Notes: generated by a model from the sequence alone, not told the origin. Shown: positions 39,334-52,511, counted from the first letter of the stretch. The stretch: 64,000 nucleotides of DNA from Diplosphaera chodatii (GCA_032358165.1 JAALGY010000036.1:992001-1056000); one strand, 5' to 3'. Numbers and translations are program-made.

Positions 39334-40362
39334 ATGCCGACCATGGCCTTCACTGAGGCTGAAGTGCAGGAGGCAAAGGACGTCTGCGCCTCGGCCTACG
39401 CTGCGTTCAAAGCAGGTCAGACTGTCTGCAACGCACCAAAGTGCTGTGTCGTGTCAACGCCGAGTCGTCAGCTGGGCAACAGGTGTGCCTCGACAGTGCC
39501 AAGGCATATTGGCATGGCGCTGTTCTTCAGACGGTTGTGCTGGATGCTTGGTGTGATACCCGTGAGCAGGGAGACTGCACGATATGATGAAGTGGTACTC
39601 ATCAGACGTGGTGGTATCAGCCCCCATGAGTTTGCAACGGATCCACGGGTCGGGCGATGTGAAGTTGTGCGGCAAGGACCAGGTGTGTGCATATACATAC
39701 CTTCGGATTCCTTTGGAACAAACACGGTTGAGAGGGCTGATGTTCATTTGCACTTGCGACCGGACCGTACTCACTCCAGCTCACAAGCGCATCAAAACCC
39801 GATTTAGTGTTTGCCTGGTGTGCAGCTGCTGGACAATCTGAAGAACTGGTTTAACAGGTTTTCGGTTGACCAGATGGACATCGACTATATGATGGCAGAT
39901 GGCAAGATCAGTACCGAAGGTGGGCACATGATCCTCTGAGACCAGCAGGACACATTGCCAGCACTGGCCATGCGGGTGGAGTTGCTTCGTGTTGCGGTTT
40001 GCCTTCCTCCAAGAGGTCCTGCGTGCGTACACCTGCTGACCCGCTTTGGCAGTGCATTCACACATGGCTTGCCTGGCGCTGCCGACATCGTCTTGCCCGA
40101 GCTGTCTCGCAGCAATCACTGGGACCTGTCACTGCAGGTGTCATTGTGATGGCGATGGTACGTGGGAGTGCAACCTGCCTCAAGACAGGTACATGCCTCA
40201 TCCAAAGCATGCCATAGTTTGCTCTGACCAGCACCGACATGGCACTTGCACAGCTGTATCTCACTCTCCATGCCCATGCAGGCCGAGGCTGGAAGAATCA
40301 CCGCATGGTGCATGTTATGCTTGTTGACGAGGGTGAGATCGCGAACTTCGAGGAGTTCACAG
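39334..40362 (+). CDS. Small SnoaL/NTF2-like protein (3' end not found)
   Basis: Exons 39334-39415, 39570-39682, 39826-39919 and 40282-40362 join with phases 1, 0 and 1. The protein begins MPTMAFTEAEVQEAKDVCAS and continues AYAAFKAG, then GRLHDMMKWYSSDVVVSAPM, SLQRIHGSGDVKL, LLDNLKNWFNRFSVDQMDID, HRMVHVMLVDEGEIANF and EEFTG. An AF-x-AG-x3-M-x3-Y-x2-DVV opening, a GD/V-x3-L-x3-WF centre and a VHVMLVDEGEI-x-NFEEF end are the usual plan of the SnoaL-like (NTF2-like) alpha+beta barrel. That fold is shared by ketosteroid isomerases, polyketide cyclases and many small stress proteins. The reaction cannot be told. A last exon with the stop codon should follow 40362, but I could not identify it; an extra exon between 39919 and 40282 is possible. 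Confidence 0.5.
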
Positions 40363-42174
40363 GTGCGCACAACATGCAGCAGGTTACAGCATCAAGAGCC
40401 CTGTCTAGCATGCAGTGACCGAAACCATTGAAATGCTGGATACCCACAGCTTGCTGGCAGGCATAGGCATGTAGAACCGGGCGCTGAGCTCCAATCAATG
40501 CCAACGTGCAGACCCAGCGATAGTGGCGCAGGCCTGCAGAGATGGATGACGGTCTGTAAGTCCCAATTCAGCGAAACCGCAGGCCGCCAGATGCGCAATG
40601 CAGCAAGTTGCATCATACTTCCTGGAGTTCAGTGGCAACGCGGTCACACCAGCGCAAGCATTGGGTGCAATGGTCGTGCGAGCTGTTTGCACAGCATGAC
40701 ATGAGTAGATGACGAGCCTTGGGCCCTACCCCGTAGGATGGTTGAGATAATGCAGTGTGACAAGCTGGCCTGGCAGCAGGGGAGATTTCCCCCAAACTGA
40801 AACCTGTCTGGGTACATAAGCCCGTTGTGCTCTGACTTTGGGTACATCTTCGAATGCATACCATGCGGATCCGCCACATGCTCACATCGACTCCGTGCTG
40901 CATTTGCACCGCGTGGATGAGTAGCTCTTTTCCAGATTTTGGCGTACTTTGCAGTTGTAGATGGAGGAGACTGCATCCATTTGGACACATACAGGGCTTC
41001 ACGACCATCCATGCATGAGCGGCAGAAACAGTTTTGTGGGTGCATTGATCCTCGAGATCAAAGTGCATGTGCAGTGGTGTGACTAGGTTCAACCAGTTTT
41101 GGAACGTATAAAAAGGATGGCTGATCGTCCCTGTACTTAGCCCTCCCACAGATGTGTAGACAGTGCTGTGTATGTATACAGGGCGCGTCTAACACGGCTT
41201 GCTTATGGCCGCGGTATGCAGACCACAGGTGCACCATCATGCACATTCCTATTTTTCCTGCCAGCTCTCACAGTCAGATGTGTCACTCATCAGATAAAAG
41301 CCACATGACGGCAATTTGACAGCCAAGTGTCAAGGATTTGTCGACCGTGCTCTGAACTCGTCACAGAACGACTAATTGGCGGAAGTTTCAAAGATGATGA
41401 TCTTGATCCTTGCAATGCACATGGTGACGCGATGCCCCAGTCCAGTTGTGCAAACTGGGCATCCATGCCGGCATCCCTACCCGGCGTCCCCTCAGCCAGT
41501 TGCTGCCCGGACACTTTGCCTACTGAAGCTGAGCTGTGATGACCTGAGAGACATGAAAGTTCAGAAGAGTGGTAATTGGTGATTGTCTAGGTAACAGTTG
41601 CACAGCGCAGCAAGAGTGTGCTGCTTACGCTTCTGTGCAAATGCGCTAATGTCACTGCAGCGTGCACCTACAATGTACAGTCGGGGTGCCCACTTGCACC
41701 TAGCTGCGCGCGTGGTGCCGCTGCGCTGCTCGTTGCAAAGAAGCAGGTGCGAGGCCATCACAAATATACAGATCACACCCTGATTTGGCACTGCAAGACG
41801 TGCAACAGCTGCTCGTTCGTGCTGTGAGTGGATCTCCGGACCGTAAGCGGCAACCGTGGTCATGCGAACCTCGACACCCCTACTGTGCCACAGTTTCGAC
41901 GTACAGCTCAGCTTGACCCTGCTAAAGCACACAAACGACTGCAACGTCTAAGCAGTCCACCGCAGTGTGCTATGCAGACCGACCAACAAGCGTTCCGCAT
42001 GTCAGGTTTGTGTGGGCACATACGGCCAATGAGCACAAGGCAAATGCTGGAACACAGTAAGATCGTACGTCATCTTGCAGGATGTGCCTGCAGGCGTCTG
42101 ACGGTCAACCCATGCCAGAGTGTTGCAACGTCATTTGCGGCCTCCGAGGCCGTGTCCACTGCTCCGCCGCCGAT
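40363..42174. other. Spacer, no gene recognised
   Basis: It may hold the last exon of the SnoaL-like gene near its start. A TATA-box-like TATAAAAAAGG lies at 41107-41117 (+), without a recognisable gene just downstream. Otherwise nothing is evident. Confidence 0.5.
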
Positions 42175-44253
42175 GAAATTGAGGGAGTTCCCCCACCATG
42201 CGCACGGCCTGGACTTCGGCCCCGTGGAGCGTGCCGGAGACAGATACTTCGTCAATGACGTCGGAGAACAGCTTGAGGTGCAGAAACCCGAGCCACACTG
42301 CTCAGCAGTCGCAAAGCATCACGCCGGCGGCATATTTCCGTTGATCGCAGACGTCGGCTGACATGTGCAACTTGCTCCTTCACCTACCACTCGTCTGTTA
42401 TTGCACAGACCCTGCCTTCGTACAAAGTGCTGCTGACGTACAACCTGCTTTCGGTGTATTGCAGGTCATGGGGCAGGATCTTGGTGAACCTCACTGCACA
42501 CGGTTTCCAGGCCTATGTGCACCGACACAGCAGCTGCACGATGATGCATGCTGTTCCTTTCACATACAAATCATGCACACAGCACGTCCTGCAGCGGTGG
42601 CTGTGCGCTTTCTGTACACGACTGCATTGCGGCGCAGGTTACCGCTTAGGCTCTGGGCGCATGTACCAGGAGGCCTATGGTCAGATCCGCAGTCTTGGCT
42701 GGAGCCTGGTGAGTCCTGCTGCAAGCAGCGCCAACAGCGCGTGCCTTGTGGCAAGCACCATGCATGTGCAGCAGTGCCTTTGGCGAGCCAGCATTAAGGA
42801 GGCGTATGCCACACAGCCGCAGCACCACTCGCTGCCCACATCGCCGCAGCTGCCAGAGTTGCCAGTGTGGTAGCGGAGGCTGCATCGCACGCTTCCTTGT
42901 CCATGCACTGCAGGCGGTGGGGAACTTCCAGCACGAGTTTCGGTCCATGCGCGGGTGCGACATCAGGCCGAACTAAAGGGTCTTACCAATGGCAAAAGCT
43001 CCCTTTCCCTCCCTCCCTTCGCCCACAGCTTATTATAAGAGCTCACAGCTTGTGCCACTGCCTGAGTGCCAACAGACAGCGCTCACCTTTGCAGGGCATT
43101 CCGCCTTGACGTGTGGCATGCATTTGAGGAGGCTGTGCCACGGCCAAACATATTCTCGAAGATCAGCCTGCGTGCAGTGTACAACTTTTCAAATGTTCGC
43201 TCCTATTGAGCTCATTTATATGCCCTCAAGTGACGACTGGCATACCAGGCGGCTGCGTATGGTATTTGACCATTGCGCATGTGCACCAAGATGCACTGTG
43301 CCATGCTTGGCAACCCATACCATGTCTATGCTGTCTGCGCATGAGCCGTGCGCAAGCTTTGTGAGGTACTACGTGCTCAGGGAGGCCGCTGGCTGGCTGG
43401 CACCCTGGTGAGCGGGCTCGCTGCTGTGGATCGGTGGCTGGGTTCGCAGGGGGCGCTGGCCTCTCTGGACAGGTCCGAGACGGAGCGCGAGCAGCGGGAC
43501 ATCGGCGACGCCCTCGCACTAGAGGCGAGTGGCTCACGCCCTGAGCCTGCATGGCATCGGTGCTGCTGGGGCAGCCACACAGCCACAAGTGGACACGGAC
43601 CCAGCATGGCGAAGGCAGGACACTGTTCAGGGACATTATTAGCCCACGGGGCTGCCTCATGCGCCCGGACACAACCGCTCCACATGGCGTACAGCGAGCA
43701 CCAACACCGCCCAGGCAGCATCCAGTCCCACTGCCTGGTGGTCCACCACTTCACCCAGTCGCTCAGCCGACCTTTTTCAGCCAACCTTTTTCGAGTGACA
43801 GCCAGCATTGCTCGGGGGCACGGTGTAGTTTGATTTGTGCTCAGGTGCGACGGAAGCTGGTTTCTCTTACGCTGTCCGACCGCCGCATCAGGGTGCGCAG
43901 CCGCCGCAGAGAAGCAGTCACTGGCGAGGTGGAGACCGCTGGTACGTCAACGTCTTGCTACGGCGGTGCGTTGCTGGCGATGCCTTCAGGCTTGCCTCCG
44001 GCTGCTCGCAACTCGACCTCCTTTGCAGCACATGCTGCCTCTGAAAGGCCTGACAGCCTGACACGCCTACCTACGCCATATCACGGCAGCGCTATCACCT
44101 GTTAAGCAGGTACACTACCAATGCTCATTGGCTCAGGACCAGCAGTTCAGCCTCCTGCAGCCTTGCAACCTGACAAGTTGGCTGTGATGTCTGCGCAGTG
44201 CTGTGCTCCTCCTTAGACGTGGTGTTCGCCAACCGCCCCATGCAGCGGTTCTG
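42175..44253 (+). CDS. Unidentified multi-exon gene (tentative)
   Basis: Several G+C-rich exon-like blocks on the plus strand have good splice sites and matching phases: 42175-42277 (MKLREFPHHAHGLDFGPVER, then RYFVNDVGEQLE), 42409-42464 (TLPSYKVLLTYNLLSVYC), 42638-42708, 43381-43524 (GRWLAGTLVSGLAAVDRWLG, then acidic/basic ETEREQRDIGDALALE), 43845-43941 (VRRKLVSLTLSDRRIRVRSR) and 44217-44253 (DVVFANRPMQRFW). I do not recognise the family. The YKVLLTYNLLSV and GTLVSGLAAVDRWLG segments are hydrophobic and could touch a membrane. The 43525 intron uses a GC donor. Whether all blocks belong to one gene is unproven, and both ends are uncertain. Confidence 0.5.
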
Positions 44254-44869
44254 GTGCGCCCTTTTACACGGCAGATGCAGATGCGCAGCTGATGGGGAAG
44301 CACGTCATACACATGCTGCTGTCTGTTACTGTTTGAACTTGTCATGGTGCAGCTCAGTGTATCGGCAGGCAGGGCTGAGCAGCCGATGCATATTTCCGTC
44401 CAGGGCCTTGCATGTAGGGGCCTGATCTCGGGTCCAGCAGTGCTGCAGTCTGCGGCCAGACAGTGTTGTATGTGGCAGACGAGCAAGCTGGCTGCTATGA
44501 TGTGTGGTGCTTACAGTGCGTGATGTGACGATACTGAAGGGTTTCCGTGCACATGATGCAGATCATGGAATGTCTGGGTGGAGATGCGCTGTGGTTTGAC
44601 AGGTTCTAGGCTATTTCTCTATTGTATATCACTGGCTGCTGCTGTTACTTTTCTGGATCAACCCCGAGGCGGTACGCGCTGATCATGACGCTCCTGCTAT
44701 TGTCAGTACCAATCATGTTGAAGCCCATTGATTATAGATGCGATGACTGCCTGCTACAAGGACACCAGCTTAATGACTTTTGCAGGCATACACATTTTCT
44801 GAGATGTTAGAGTCACATGCAGTCGACAATTATGGTGCTACGCGCGCTGAGTCTCACTGAAGGATGCAG

Positions 44870-45324
44870 GTTGTAAATGACGTTGCCGCTTCCAATCTTG
44901 CCGTGCCAGGGGCTTGCGACTTTGTTAAACTGTATGCTTCGCTGTATCCTAGCTTCAGTGGAGTGTCGCCCTGGGGTAAATTTTCAAGGTTTCACTCGAT
45001 CCCAGCATTTATGGGGCACTCCTAAGCGTGCAGGACAGGTTTGTATACGAGATTGAGGAGGTGTTGAAGAGTATGCCACCCCTGTTGGTGGCGTTGCAAT
45101 ACTACCGTGGCTCTGACCTGTACATGTACGTCAGCAACTCACGGAATCAACATGAGCTATCAATGTCGTGTGTTCTCGAGGAGCCACTCGTCAGCTGGCT
45201 GACATGCGAAAGACTTGACTGCTGCAGGTTTGATGAGTTCCAGACCAACAAGCGCCTCAAGCCACGGCGTCCGCCGTGCAGGTCCATTTCTCTTCGTGCC
45301 AAGGCTCGTTCTGTCGTCTCATAA
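44870..45324 (+). CDS. Exon fragments of an unidentified gene (tentative)
   Basis: Block 44870-44975 reads NLAVPGACDFVKLYASLYPS then FSGVSPWG with a good acceptor and a GTAAAT donor. Block 45034 onward reads DRFVYEIEEVLKSMPPLLVA. A third block near 45229 reads FDEFQTNKRLKPRRPP and stays open to a stop at 45322-45324. The phases between the first two blocks do not fit directly, so an exon is missing or one block is chance. It could continue the gene upstream. No family is recognised. Confidence 0.5.
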
Positions 45325-46706
45325 TGCTGTCTTACTGGTGGTGCATTGTGACCATCCACGGCTGTTAGGGATGGACCGGCATGCAGAGCTGTTGCGCCTG
45401 TCAGCCATGATTTTGGTATGCTACAACTGCTCAGGAACTTGTATGACGTGTTTTGCAACATTCGAGACGACGAGGGTGAACATGTGTTCACTATGCACCA
45501 CTGCCAGATGCACATTAGACATTGCTAGTGTTGCTGACCCCTGCCATAAGGCCCTGACCTCGTGCGGTGCACAACACACCAGCGTCATGCCTTCGGCGCC
45601 TGGGGAATTGCTCCTGTGAGGTGGTGGCTGACTTAACGTTTTTGAGATTCTCAACACTGCGATGCGAATGGGCGATATATTCGACGCGCTGTCAGCGGCT
45701 CAGCAACCTTGAACATGTGGACACATGAGTGGACGACGTTTCGCAGGAATGACAGCAAAACAGCAGGCGGCATGTCAATGGACATCAGCCAGCCAGTCCA
45801 TCCGTTTCAAGACACATTTGGAATTAAACATACATATGTTCACGATAACTTGCCACCATCGCTTCAGGTCAACTTTAGCACTGACAACGTGCTTACATGT
45901 ATGTGATAAACCTGAAACCTATCAAACCTATAATATACTCTGCGATAGCTAGCAAGTTGATGCCGACATACATGTTGCTACATGTGCCTGTCACACCGAC
46001 ACCAGGGTTCGTTCCCCGTCCAACACTATCGATAGCATAGCGCCATCTTATGCACTGTGACAACCACATGCTTGCTTGGCACTCTGGATTCTCCCCCTAT
46101 GGTGTCGCTGTCATCATGAACACGGATGTGCCACGTGAGGGCAGGTGATTTGCAATGGTCAGGCTTCACCACTTGTTGATCGCCTATGGCGAGCTTGCCA
46201 GACACCTGCTTAGATGCCACTGCGGGGCCCCTCGCCAGCCTGAGCCTGCACCTGCTTCCAATGGCGGCTGCTCTTCCTCACATGCACATCCAGGCTGGAT
46301 AGCTGCATCATGCATTTTTTTGGTTTTGGTGAACTTTAAACAAAAAAAAAAACGGCATGACCAGGTTCTGTCGTGGTACAACCTGGTGCTGGAGAAGTTC
46401 AAGAGCCAGCAGCTATGTTTGTGCTTTTGATGGGGGGTTTGTGACTTTGGTGAAACGTGTGGAATCTCCCTCACGCAATCAGACTTACAGTCCGGCCTTT
46501 GAAAGCTCCGTGATGATGCTCGGAAGATCCGATGATCCCACGGTTGGCAAGATGATGCGCCGCAGCAGATTTATCCGCCTTGCATGATACAGCGGCTGTC
46601 TAAGGTTCACCACCAGGTCAGCAATCCGCATCTCGAATGCCCATCAGGCTGCTAGCCTGCGCACTTGCGCTCAGCCTCCTGTGCACAAGATTGATCACAC
46701 CAACAG
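45325..46706. other. Spacer, 5' region of the NmrA-like gene
   Basis: No clear exon is seen. A poly-A run lies at about 46341-46351. An open frame at 46155-46430 could be a leader exon for the next gene, but shows no transit-peptide logic that I would trust. Confidence 0.5.
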
Positions 46707-48320
46707 GTGGCGGACATGGGCCCCATCGCCGTCATAGGCGCAGGCGGCGGCGTCGGCTGTGAGGCAGTGAAGCAGCTGATTGCGGCGGGCCAGGACGTGC
46801 GTGCGGTTGTGCGCCACCCAGAGCGCCTGCGCGGCAAGCTGGGTAGCAACGATCATCTGCAGATTGTGAAGGTTGGTGTTGCGCGGCGTGCCGCATAATA
46901 ACGATGAAGGCTTGACCGCCATTCTCAAACTGATCCTGCTTGCTGCATCAAACCTCTGCAGATGTTGCTGTCACTGCCTGCCTGCTGCTGGAACACGCTT
47001 AGTAGCCCGGCGGCACCTACGCCGGCACCTGCATTGCACGTTGTCGCTTACTTCAACCATGGCTGATGCAGGCTGACGTCGAGGATCCAGAAAGCCTGCG
47101 CGTTGCGCTGAAGGGTGTGTCTGGCATCATTAATGCTTCCGCCGGGTACACCACATGACACCCTGGCCTCTCCCATACGCCAGATGACCCTATATACATG
47201 TTGGACTGTATGTGGCACCCATACCTTCCACAAGTGGCATGAGTTGAGGCACACTCGAGTCGAGCTTGAGACAGGCTCGGCGGAGATGCGGAGCAAGTCT
47301 GTTCCACTGCATGACATCATGTCATATAAGCCCACACAGTACCTGATGCATGAGAAACCCAGCCAGTTGTGTGCAACATGCATGATGCCCAGCTCCACGC
47401 AGTACAGGTCATCCTACTACTCGGCGGCTGGTGTGGACTGGCATGGCTCTGGTAATGTGGCCGAGGTGGCGCGGGAGCAAGGAGCCCACGTGGTCCTCAT
47501 CTCCAGCTGCTTCGTGACCGAGAAGCACAAGTGGGTGCAGTGTGCACCTGCTCAGCTGCCTGAGCACCTCTTGCTGTATCTCCGTAGCTCTTGGCAGTCA
47601 CTGGCAAATTTGAGTATGCCGCATCTGTACCGTCAGCGTGCACAAATGCAACGCTGTCTGTTGCAGGCGCCACCTCTGGCGCATGATTCTCAACATCGTT
47701 CGCTGGGGCATGATGGGTGCGCTTTCTGTAGTTGCTCCTTGTGTGTGCTCTACGTGTCGCCAACTTCCGTTGCCACGGTCGATCACAGTGTTCAGCATCC
47801 AGGCAGTCCTCACCCTCGGCCGAGGGCAGTATTCCCAGGTTGTGTGCGCCCTTGCTGCAGATGCTAAGCAGAAGGGAGAGGACATGCTGCGCCGAAGCGG
47901 TGCAGTCTACACCATTATCCGCCCAGGTCACCTGATCAACGGGCCTGCCGGCGAAAGGATCCTGACCACAGGTGCGCACAGGCTTACCAGCGTGGAGCTG
48001 TCCACTTAGCTGTCTTGTCATGATCCTGTTCTTGATAGACTCTCCTAGCCTGCTCAGCAGAATTGAACCTTTTCAAGGTCAATGCGAATGTTGGTCTGGT
48101 GCAAGTTGTGTCTGCATGGGATGCAGGGCAGGGTGACAAAGGCAGGCCGGGCTGCATTAGTCGTGCTGATGTGGCGGCAGTTGCCATTGCGGCGCTCAGA
48201 GACCCAGGCGTCAGCTCCCGCAAGACAATTGAGCTGGCCAGCCACCCGGCGCCTGCGTGCGAGCGGTATTTCGAAGAACCACGGCAGGACCCATTCGCAG
48301 GCACAGCCGAAGATCTGTAG
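46707..48320 (+). CDS. NAD(P)-binding NmrA/TIC62-like atypical SDR protein
   Basis: Exons 46707-46871, 47072-47145, 47408-47530, 47667-47716, 47861-47971 and 48061-48320 join in phase (0, 2, 2, 1, 1) and end at TAG 48318-48320. Visible length is 260 residues. It opens ADMGPIAVIGAGGGVGCEAV, a Rossmann glycine loop (GAGGGVG), then VRAVVRHPERLRGKL (the Arg suggests NADP preference). Next come DVEDPESLRVALKGVSGIIN (acidic turn and the site after beta 4), VAREQGAHVVLISSCFVTEK (beta 5) and YTIIRPGHLINGPAGERIL, the YTI-RPG segment characteristic of atypical SDRs such as TIC62, HCF173 and NmrA-like regulators. The catalytic Tyr-x3-Lys is not present. It likely senses or uses NADP(H), in the plastid if an upstream transit-peptide exon exists. 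If there is no upstream exon, translation would start at ATG 46713. Confidence 0.5.
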
Positions 48321-49245
48321 GCTGCCGCACGGTAGACCAAAAGCAACCTGCGTCATGGCTTCATTGCATGCCAGAGCAGTCAACCCAGTGTTAGAGGCGC
48401 ATCTCTGATGTGCCGCAACGTTACAGTAGATATAGCGAATCAGATATTGATATACGAGTTCGGTGCCTCTGCAGTGTTGTATGTACTGTAAGCTACCAAT
48501 AGCACAGCACATCTTGAGCACTGCAGTTAAATCAGGACATGTGCAACACCGTTGCTGGTCCAGTACCCCGACATGGGCACATGATGGGCTCATGTTCCTA
48601 AAATTGCATGTACAGCCAGCGCTCAGCAGTCAGGCTGACTGCTCTTTCTAACCGAGCGCATGAGCCGTAGACGTTGTGACGCTTGCTTACCACGCAAGAT
48701 ACAGAGGGCCTACACTACCACGCCATCCAGCGCAGTTGACCGTGCTTCATTGGCAGCATGCTGCCATCAGCATCAGACATTTGCATGTTGTGTAGTATCA
48801 ACATGCAAGGTTGCAACTTTCTATCTCACCCCCAGAGCTACACACGTTATCAAAGCTTTAATGCAAAGTAGCCCGCACGCAACATACGTGATCAGCAACT
48901 GGCATCTCAATTACGAGTTGCATCACTACGTCATCGGCAAGCAATTTCTTTGTTAAAAACGTTAAATCTGTGATGTGTGAAAGCCAAGCATATAACATCT
49001 CCGCAGGCATCATCACACTGACTGCAGCGCATCCAGGTAGGAAGCCGCGTAAAAAGGCCCATAATTCGGACTGTAGCATGCTGAGAAGTGCTATGGCCAT
49101 CGGATTACTATAGCATCTGGTTACGATGCTGCAACGATGATCTTAAAGTTCAGAGATCGATGGACGAGATGTTTGAGTGCATAATACGTGGTGATCGCGC
49201 GTGGGGCGCCGATGACCATAACTAAAAGCAGCAGGCAGACCAGTC
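48321..49245. other. Spacer upstream of the alternative oxidase
   Basis: No gene is recognised. It is somewhat richer in A+T near 48930-49090 and should carry the AOX promoter. Confidence 0.5.
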
Positions 49246-52200
49246 ATGCTCAGCGTCAGCAGGGCAGCGCTGCGTTGTGGCAGCGCGCGTGTCCTGTTTC
49301 AGCAGGGGGCATACCTGTCCTCATGTGCATGGGATGTAGCGCTGCCCACTGATGGCCTTACGACAAGAGCATCGGGCATCAGCACACATCAAAGGCGACT
49401 GCAACTGCAGCTTCCATGCGCATCAGGGCTTCAGAGCGTGTTAAATCGCCAGGCATGCATACGACGTTTGCTGCCAAAGTAACCTGGCGTTCATCTTAGC
49501 TGTCAAAGTGATGCAGGCTTCTTCATTGTGCTGGCCTCGGTAAAGCTGATAGGTTGGGCAGAGGGCACTTTGCGGGTCCTGATTGCTCAGGCATGCGGGT
49601 GCGCGGCGCCAGCCTGTGGAATATTTTGCGCAACAGCAGCATCAGAACCAGAGCGGCGGCCGCCAACACGGGAGGCGCTGCGACAGATGATTGAGGAGCA
49701 CAACGGCGGTGTTAGCGCCGCCGCAGCAGCCATGGCACGCGAGGTCGCCGCGCGCCGGCAGCTGGTGCCAGTGTCTGGCTCTGCGACTGCAGGGCAGGGC
49801 GGGCCGATTGGCAAGAGCGCTGTGCTTGAACCTCCAAAGCCACGCGGAATCGACAGCTACTGGCTCTTCCAGCCGATCTACGACAAGGTGGCTGCGTCCC
49901 TTCTTGCAAGCATGCCTGGACTGTCCACCAGCCCATACTGTGTGTTGATAGAGTCGTGGTGGCGGCTGATGCTGGGAGCTGTGTCTGGGTGCTGCTGCTC
50001 GGTGCTAGCTTTGCTAAGCTGCATGTCCGTGGAGCAGGAGTACACCGAGAGCATCACACCAACTCACCTTCCGCCACAAAATGTAAGTGCGATGCCGTTC
50101 ATGAGACCTCACACGTTTTTCTGGTCAGCACAGGACTGTCATAGCCTATCTGTATCCAGCATTCTGTCCGTTGCATGACAAGCAATCAATGCAACTTCCA
50201 CTGACACGCTCCACAGTCGCTATCAGATTGATAGTGGTGCCAGAAGATCAGGTCACTCATTGCGGAGGTGGAATGGTGCAGATTCGGGAACGACTCGCGA
50301 TGCACAGCATTGGCGTGGTGCGGTGGATGTTTGACCGTGCGACGGGGTATGGCGGCGGTGCGATGACCGAGGCGCAGTGGCTACGCCGCTTCGTATTCCT
50401 GGAGACGGTTGCTGGTCAGTCCTAGAGCTAAGGCCCCTGGACAGACATGCTGAGACAGATTACATATGTTGTACGTTATGTGAGCAGCAGACCTGCACAT
50501 CCTCTGCAGCTGGAAACGGCTGCTTATGACACATCGCACGTCTTCGGAATGTACATGTTCAGAAAGGCCGTCTGCATGCCAGCTTCAGCGCCAGGTTGCT
50601 GCAGACTGACTTGAGCGCTGTTCTGCAGGAGTGCCAGGCATGGTTGCAGGCATGCTACGCCACCTGCGCTCGCTGCGGGGCCTGCAGCGTGACCATGGCT
50701 GGATCCACACACTGCTTGAGGAGGCTGAAAACGAAAGGATGTGAGCTGGCTTCGCTCGTGAGCCGTGCTCTGCACATGTAGCGCGCCTACAAAACACATG
50801 CATGCTCAAGTGTCATCAAAGCTGCCCCAGCAAGCCAAAGGCAGTCACAGCGCCCACTTGTTCACGTGCTGTAAGCATGTTGCAGCCACCAATTTGCCTG
50901 TGCTTGGCGCTTTGCTGCAGCACTGCAGCTTCGTTCAGCATGTATCGTATGGTGCCTCAGGCAGCATGTGTGTTGCATGCACTTGCCGAGCAAACTGGCA
51001 AGAAAATCCCGTGGTGCGGGCAGTCCGAGCAGCTTACTGCGCCCCCACGCGGATGGCTGCTGCTGATTGCCTGTGGCAATTGCAGGCATCTGCTGACGTT
51101 CCTCACACTGCGGAAGCCTGGCATGGCATTTCGCGGCTGCGTGGTCCTGGCACAGGTGCCTCGAGGCAACGCGGAGCATGTCAAATTCCTGGTTGACGGC
51201 GCCAACTGCCGGCATACAGACAAGTTGTTGTCATCACAAGGAAGTACGCACAAGTACGTACATGTTGAGATGTTCACTACGTGACCAACCACGAATGCGA
51301 ATGCAGGGGGTATTCTTCAACTTCTACTTCCTGGTAGGCTCATTTGTGAGTTGGGCTCGGTTCCCTTGCGGCTGCCTCAGTTGCCTGGAATGAACAGCTT
51401 TCGCAGCAGCGATGCTATACTGGCCCAAGGTTACTACGAGAATATCAGGCTCCACTCAGCCCAGCCCCTCAACACACAAGTGTACACCCTGCGCTGCAGA
51501 CCTACTTGTTGAGCCCCAAATACTGCCATAGTTTCATCGGTTACTTGGAGGTGAGGAGCATTTGCTGTGGCTGCAGGATGCTGCATGACTCCTTGTGTCA
51601 TGTTGCTTTGTGCACAGGGTCATGCAAAGCAATACGTTGCCTGCTGCATGTGCAAGAGATGTGTTGCAGCCGACAAGATGCTGCTACACTTGACTGCCCT
51701 TGCATAGAGCACTGCAACTGCAAGTGCCATGCAAATGCACAGGCTCTGTTCGATGCAGTGGTGAACAGTGTTTAGCCTGTGGGTCTGGCTACAGTGTTTG
51801 CAATAATTGTACGTCACTTCTCTGAGTCTTCCTTTGGGGAAATATTTTTAGGGATAATGTTTTAGGGAGCGTTGCCCGTCTATCCAGGAAGAAGCAGTCA
51901 AGACCTACACGCGTGCCATCGAGGATCTGGATGCAGGCAAGCTGCCCGAATGGAAGCACCTCCCGGTGCGCTCACAACCAGATTCAATGCTGCATCATCT
52001 GCTCGTTTCCTGCAAACCACCAGCATTGCCTGATAAACTCCCTGTTCAGAAAGCTTATCTGGAGTGCAAATGACCATTCGGATTCTGAGTGCGAGACCAT
52101 GCTGCACAACAGCATGTTGCTCCGATTTCATAACTTCGTGCTCCCTAGCGTTTGTGACCTCTTGCATAGGCACCAGACATTGCCAAAAACTACTGGGGCC

Positions 52201-52511
52201 TGCAGCCTGGGGCTAACATGCGAGAGCTACTGCTGGCGGTGCGCGCTGACGAAGCAGGTAATTGATGTTACTCGACAGTATGCCAAGCCCTGCTGTACGA
52301 CCACAACTATTTGCTGATGTCCAGCGCACTCATGATTCGCCACTAGCAGTTGCAGCGTCCACACCCTCAACCAGCAGCAGCAAGGTGTTAATCTGCTGCA
52401 ATCAAACATGTCTGTTGCAATGCAGGTCATGCGCACGTCAACCACGTGTTCTCCAAGTTACCACGTGATGCGGACAATCCATTCGAAAAGGGTAGCTGTG
52501 TGGTGCCGTGA
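49246..52511 (+). CDS. AOX1: Mitochondrial alternative oxidase
   Basis: Ubiquinol oxidase of the inner mitochondrial membrane that bypasses complexes III and IV. Exons: first from ATG 49246 (donor unclear), 49637-49887, 50038-50082, 50282-50414, 50629-50740, 51086-51155, 51307-51333 (only 27 bases), 51500-51550, 51888-51965, 52170-52257 and 52426-52511 (TGA). All internal phases agree. The N-terminus ([17 protein letters not shown]) is basic and Ser/Arg-rich, as in a mitochondrial presequence. The diiron ligands are all present: FVFLETVAG (first Glu), [13 protein letters not shown] (Glu and His), GYLEEEAV (Glu) and [12 protein letters not shown] (Glu and His). The hydrophobic segments [13 protein letters not shown] and GVFFNFYFL match the membrane-binding helices. 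The protein ends FEKGSCVVP. It looks fully functional. The join between exon 1 and the exon at 49637 is the only unsolved point. Confidence 0.5.

Noticed and set aside
39955..40138. Possible extra exon in the SnoaL-like gene
   Set aside because: Its phase does not fit the next exon, whereas skipping it keeps the frame.
47115..47867. 250-codon plus-strand open frame overlapping the NmrA-like gene
   Set aside because: It runs through introns and only partly shares frame with real exons; the phase-joined exon model explains the locus.
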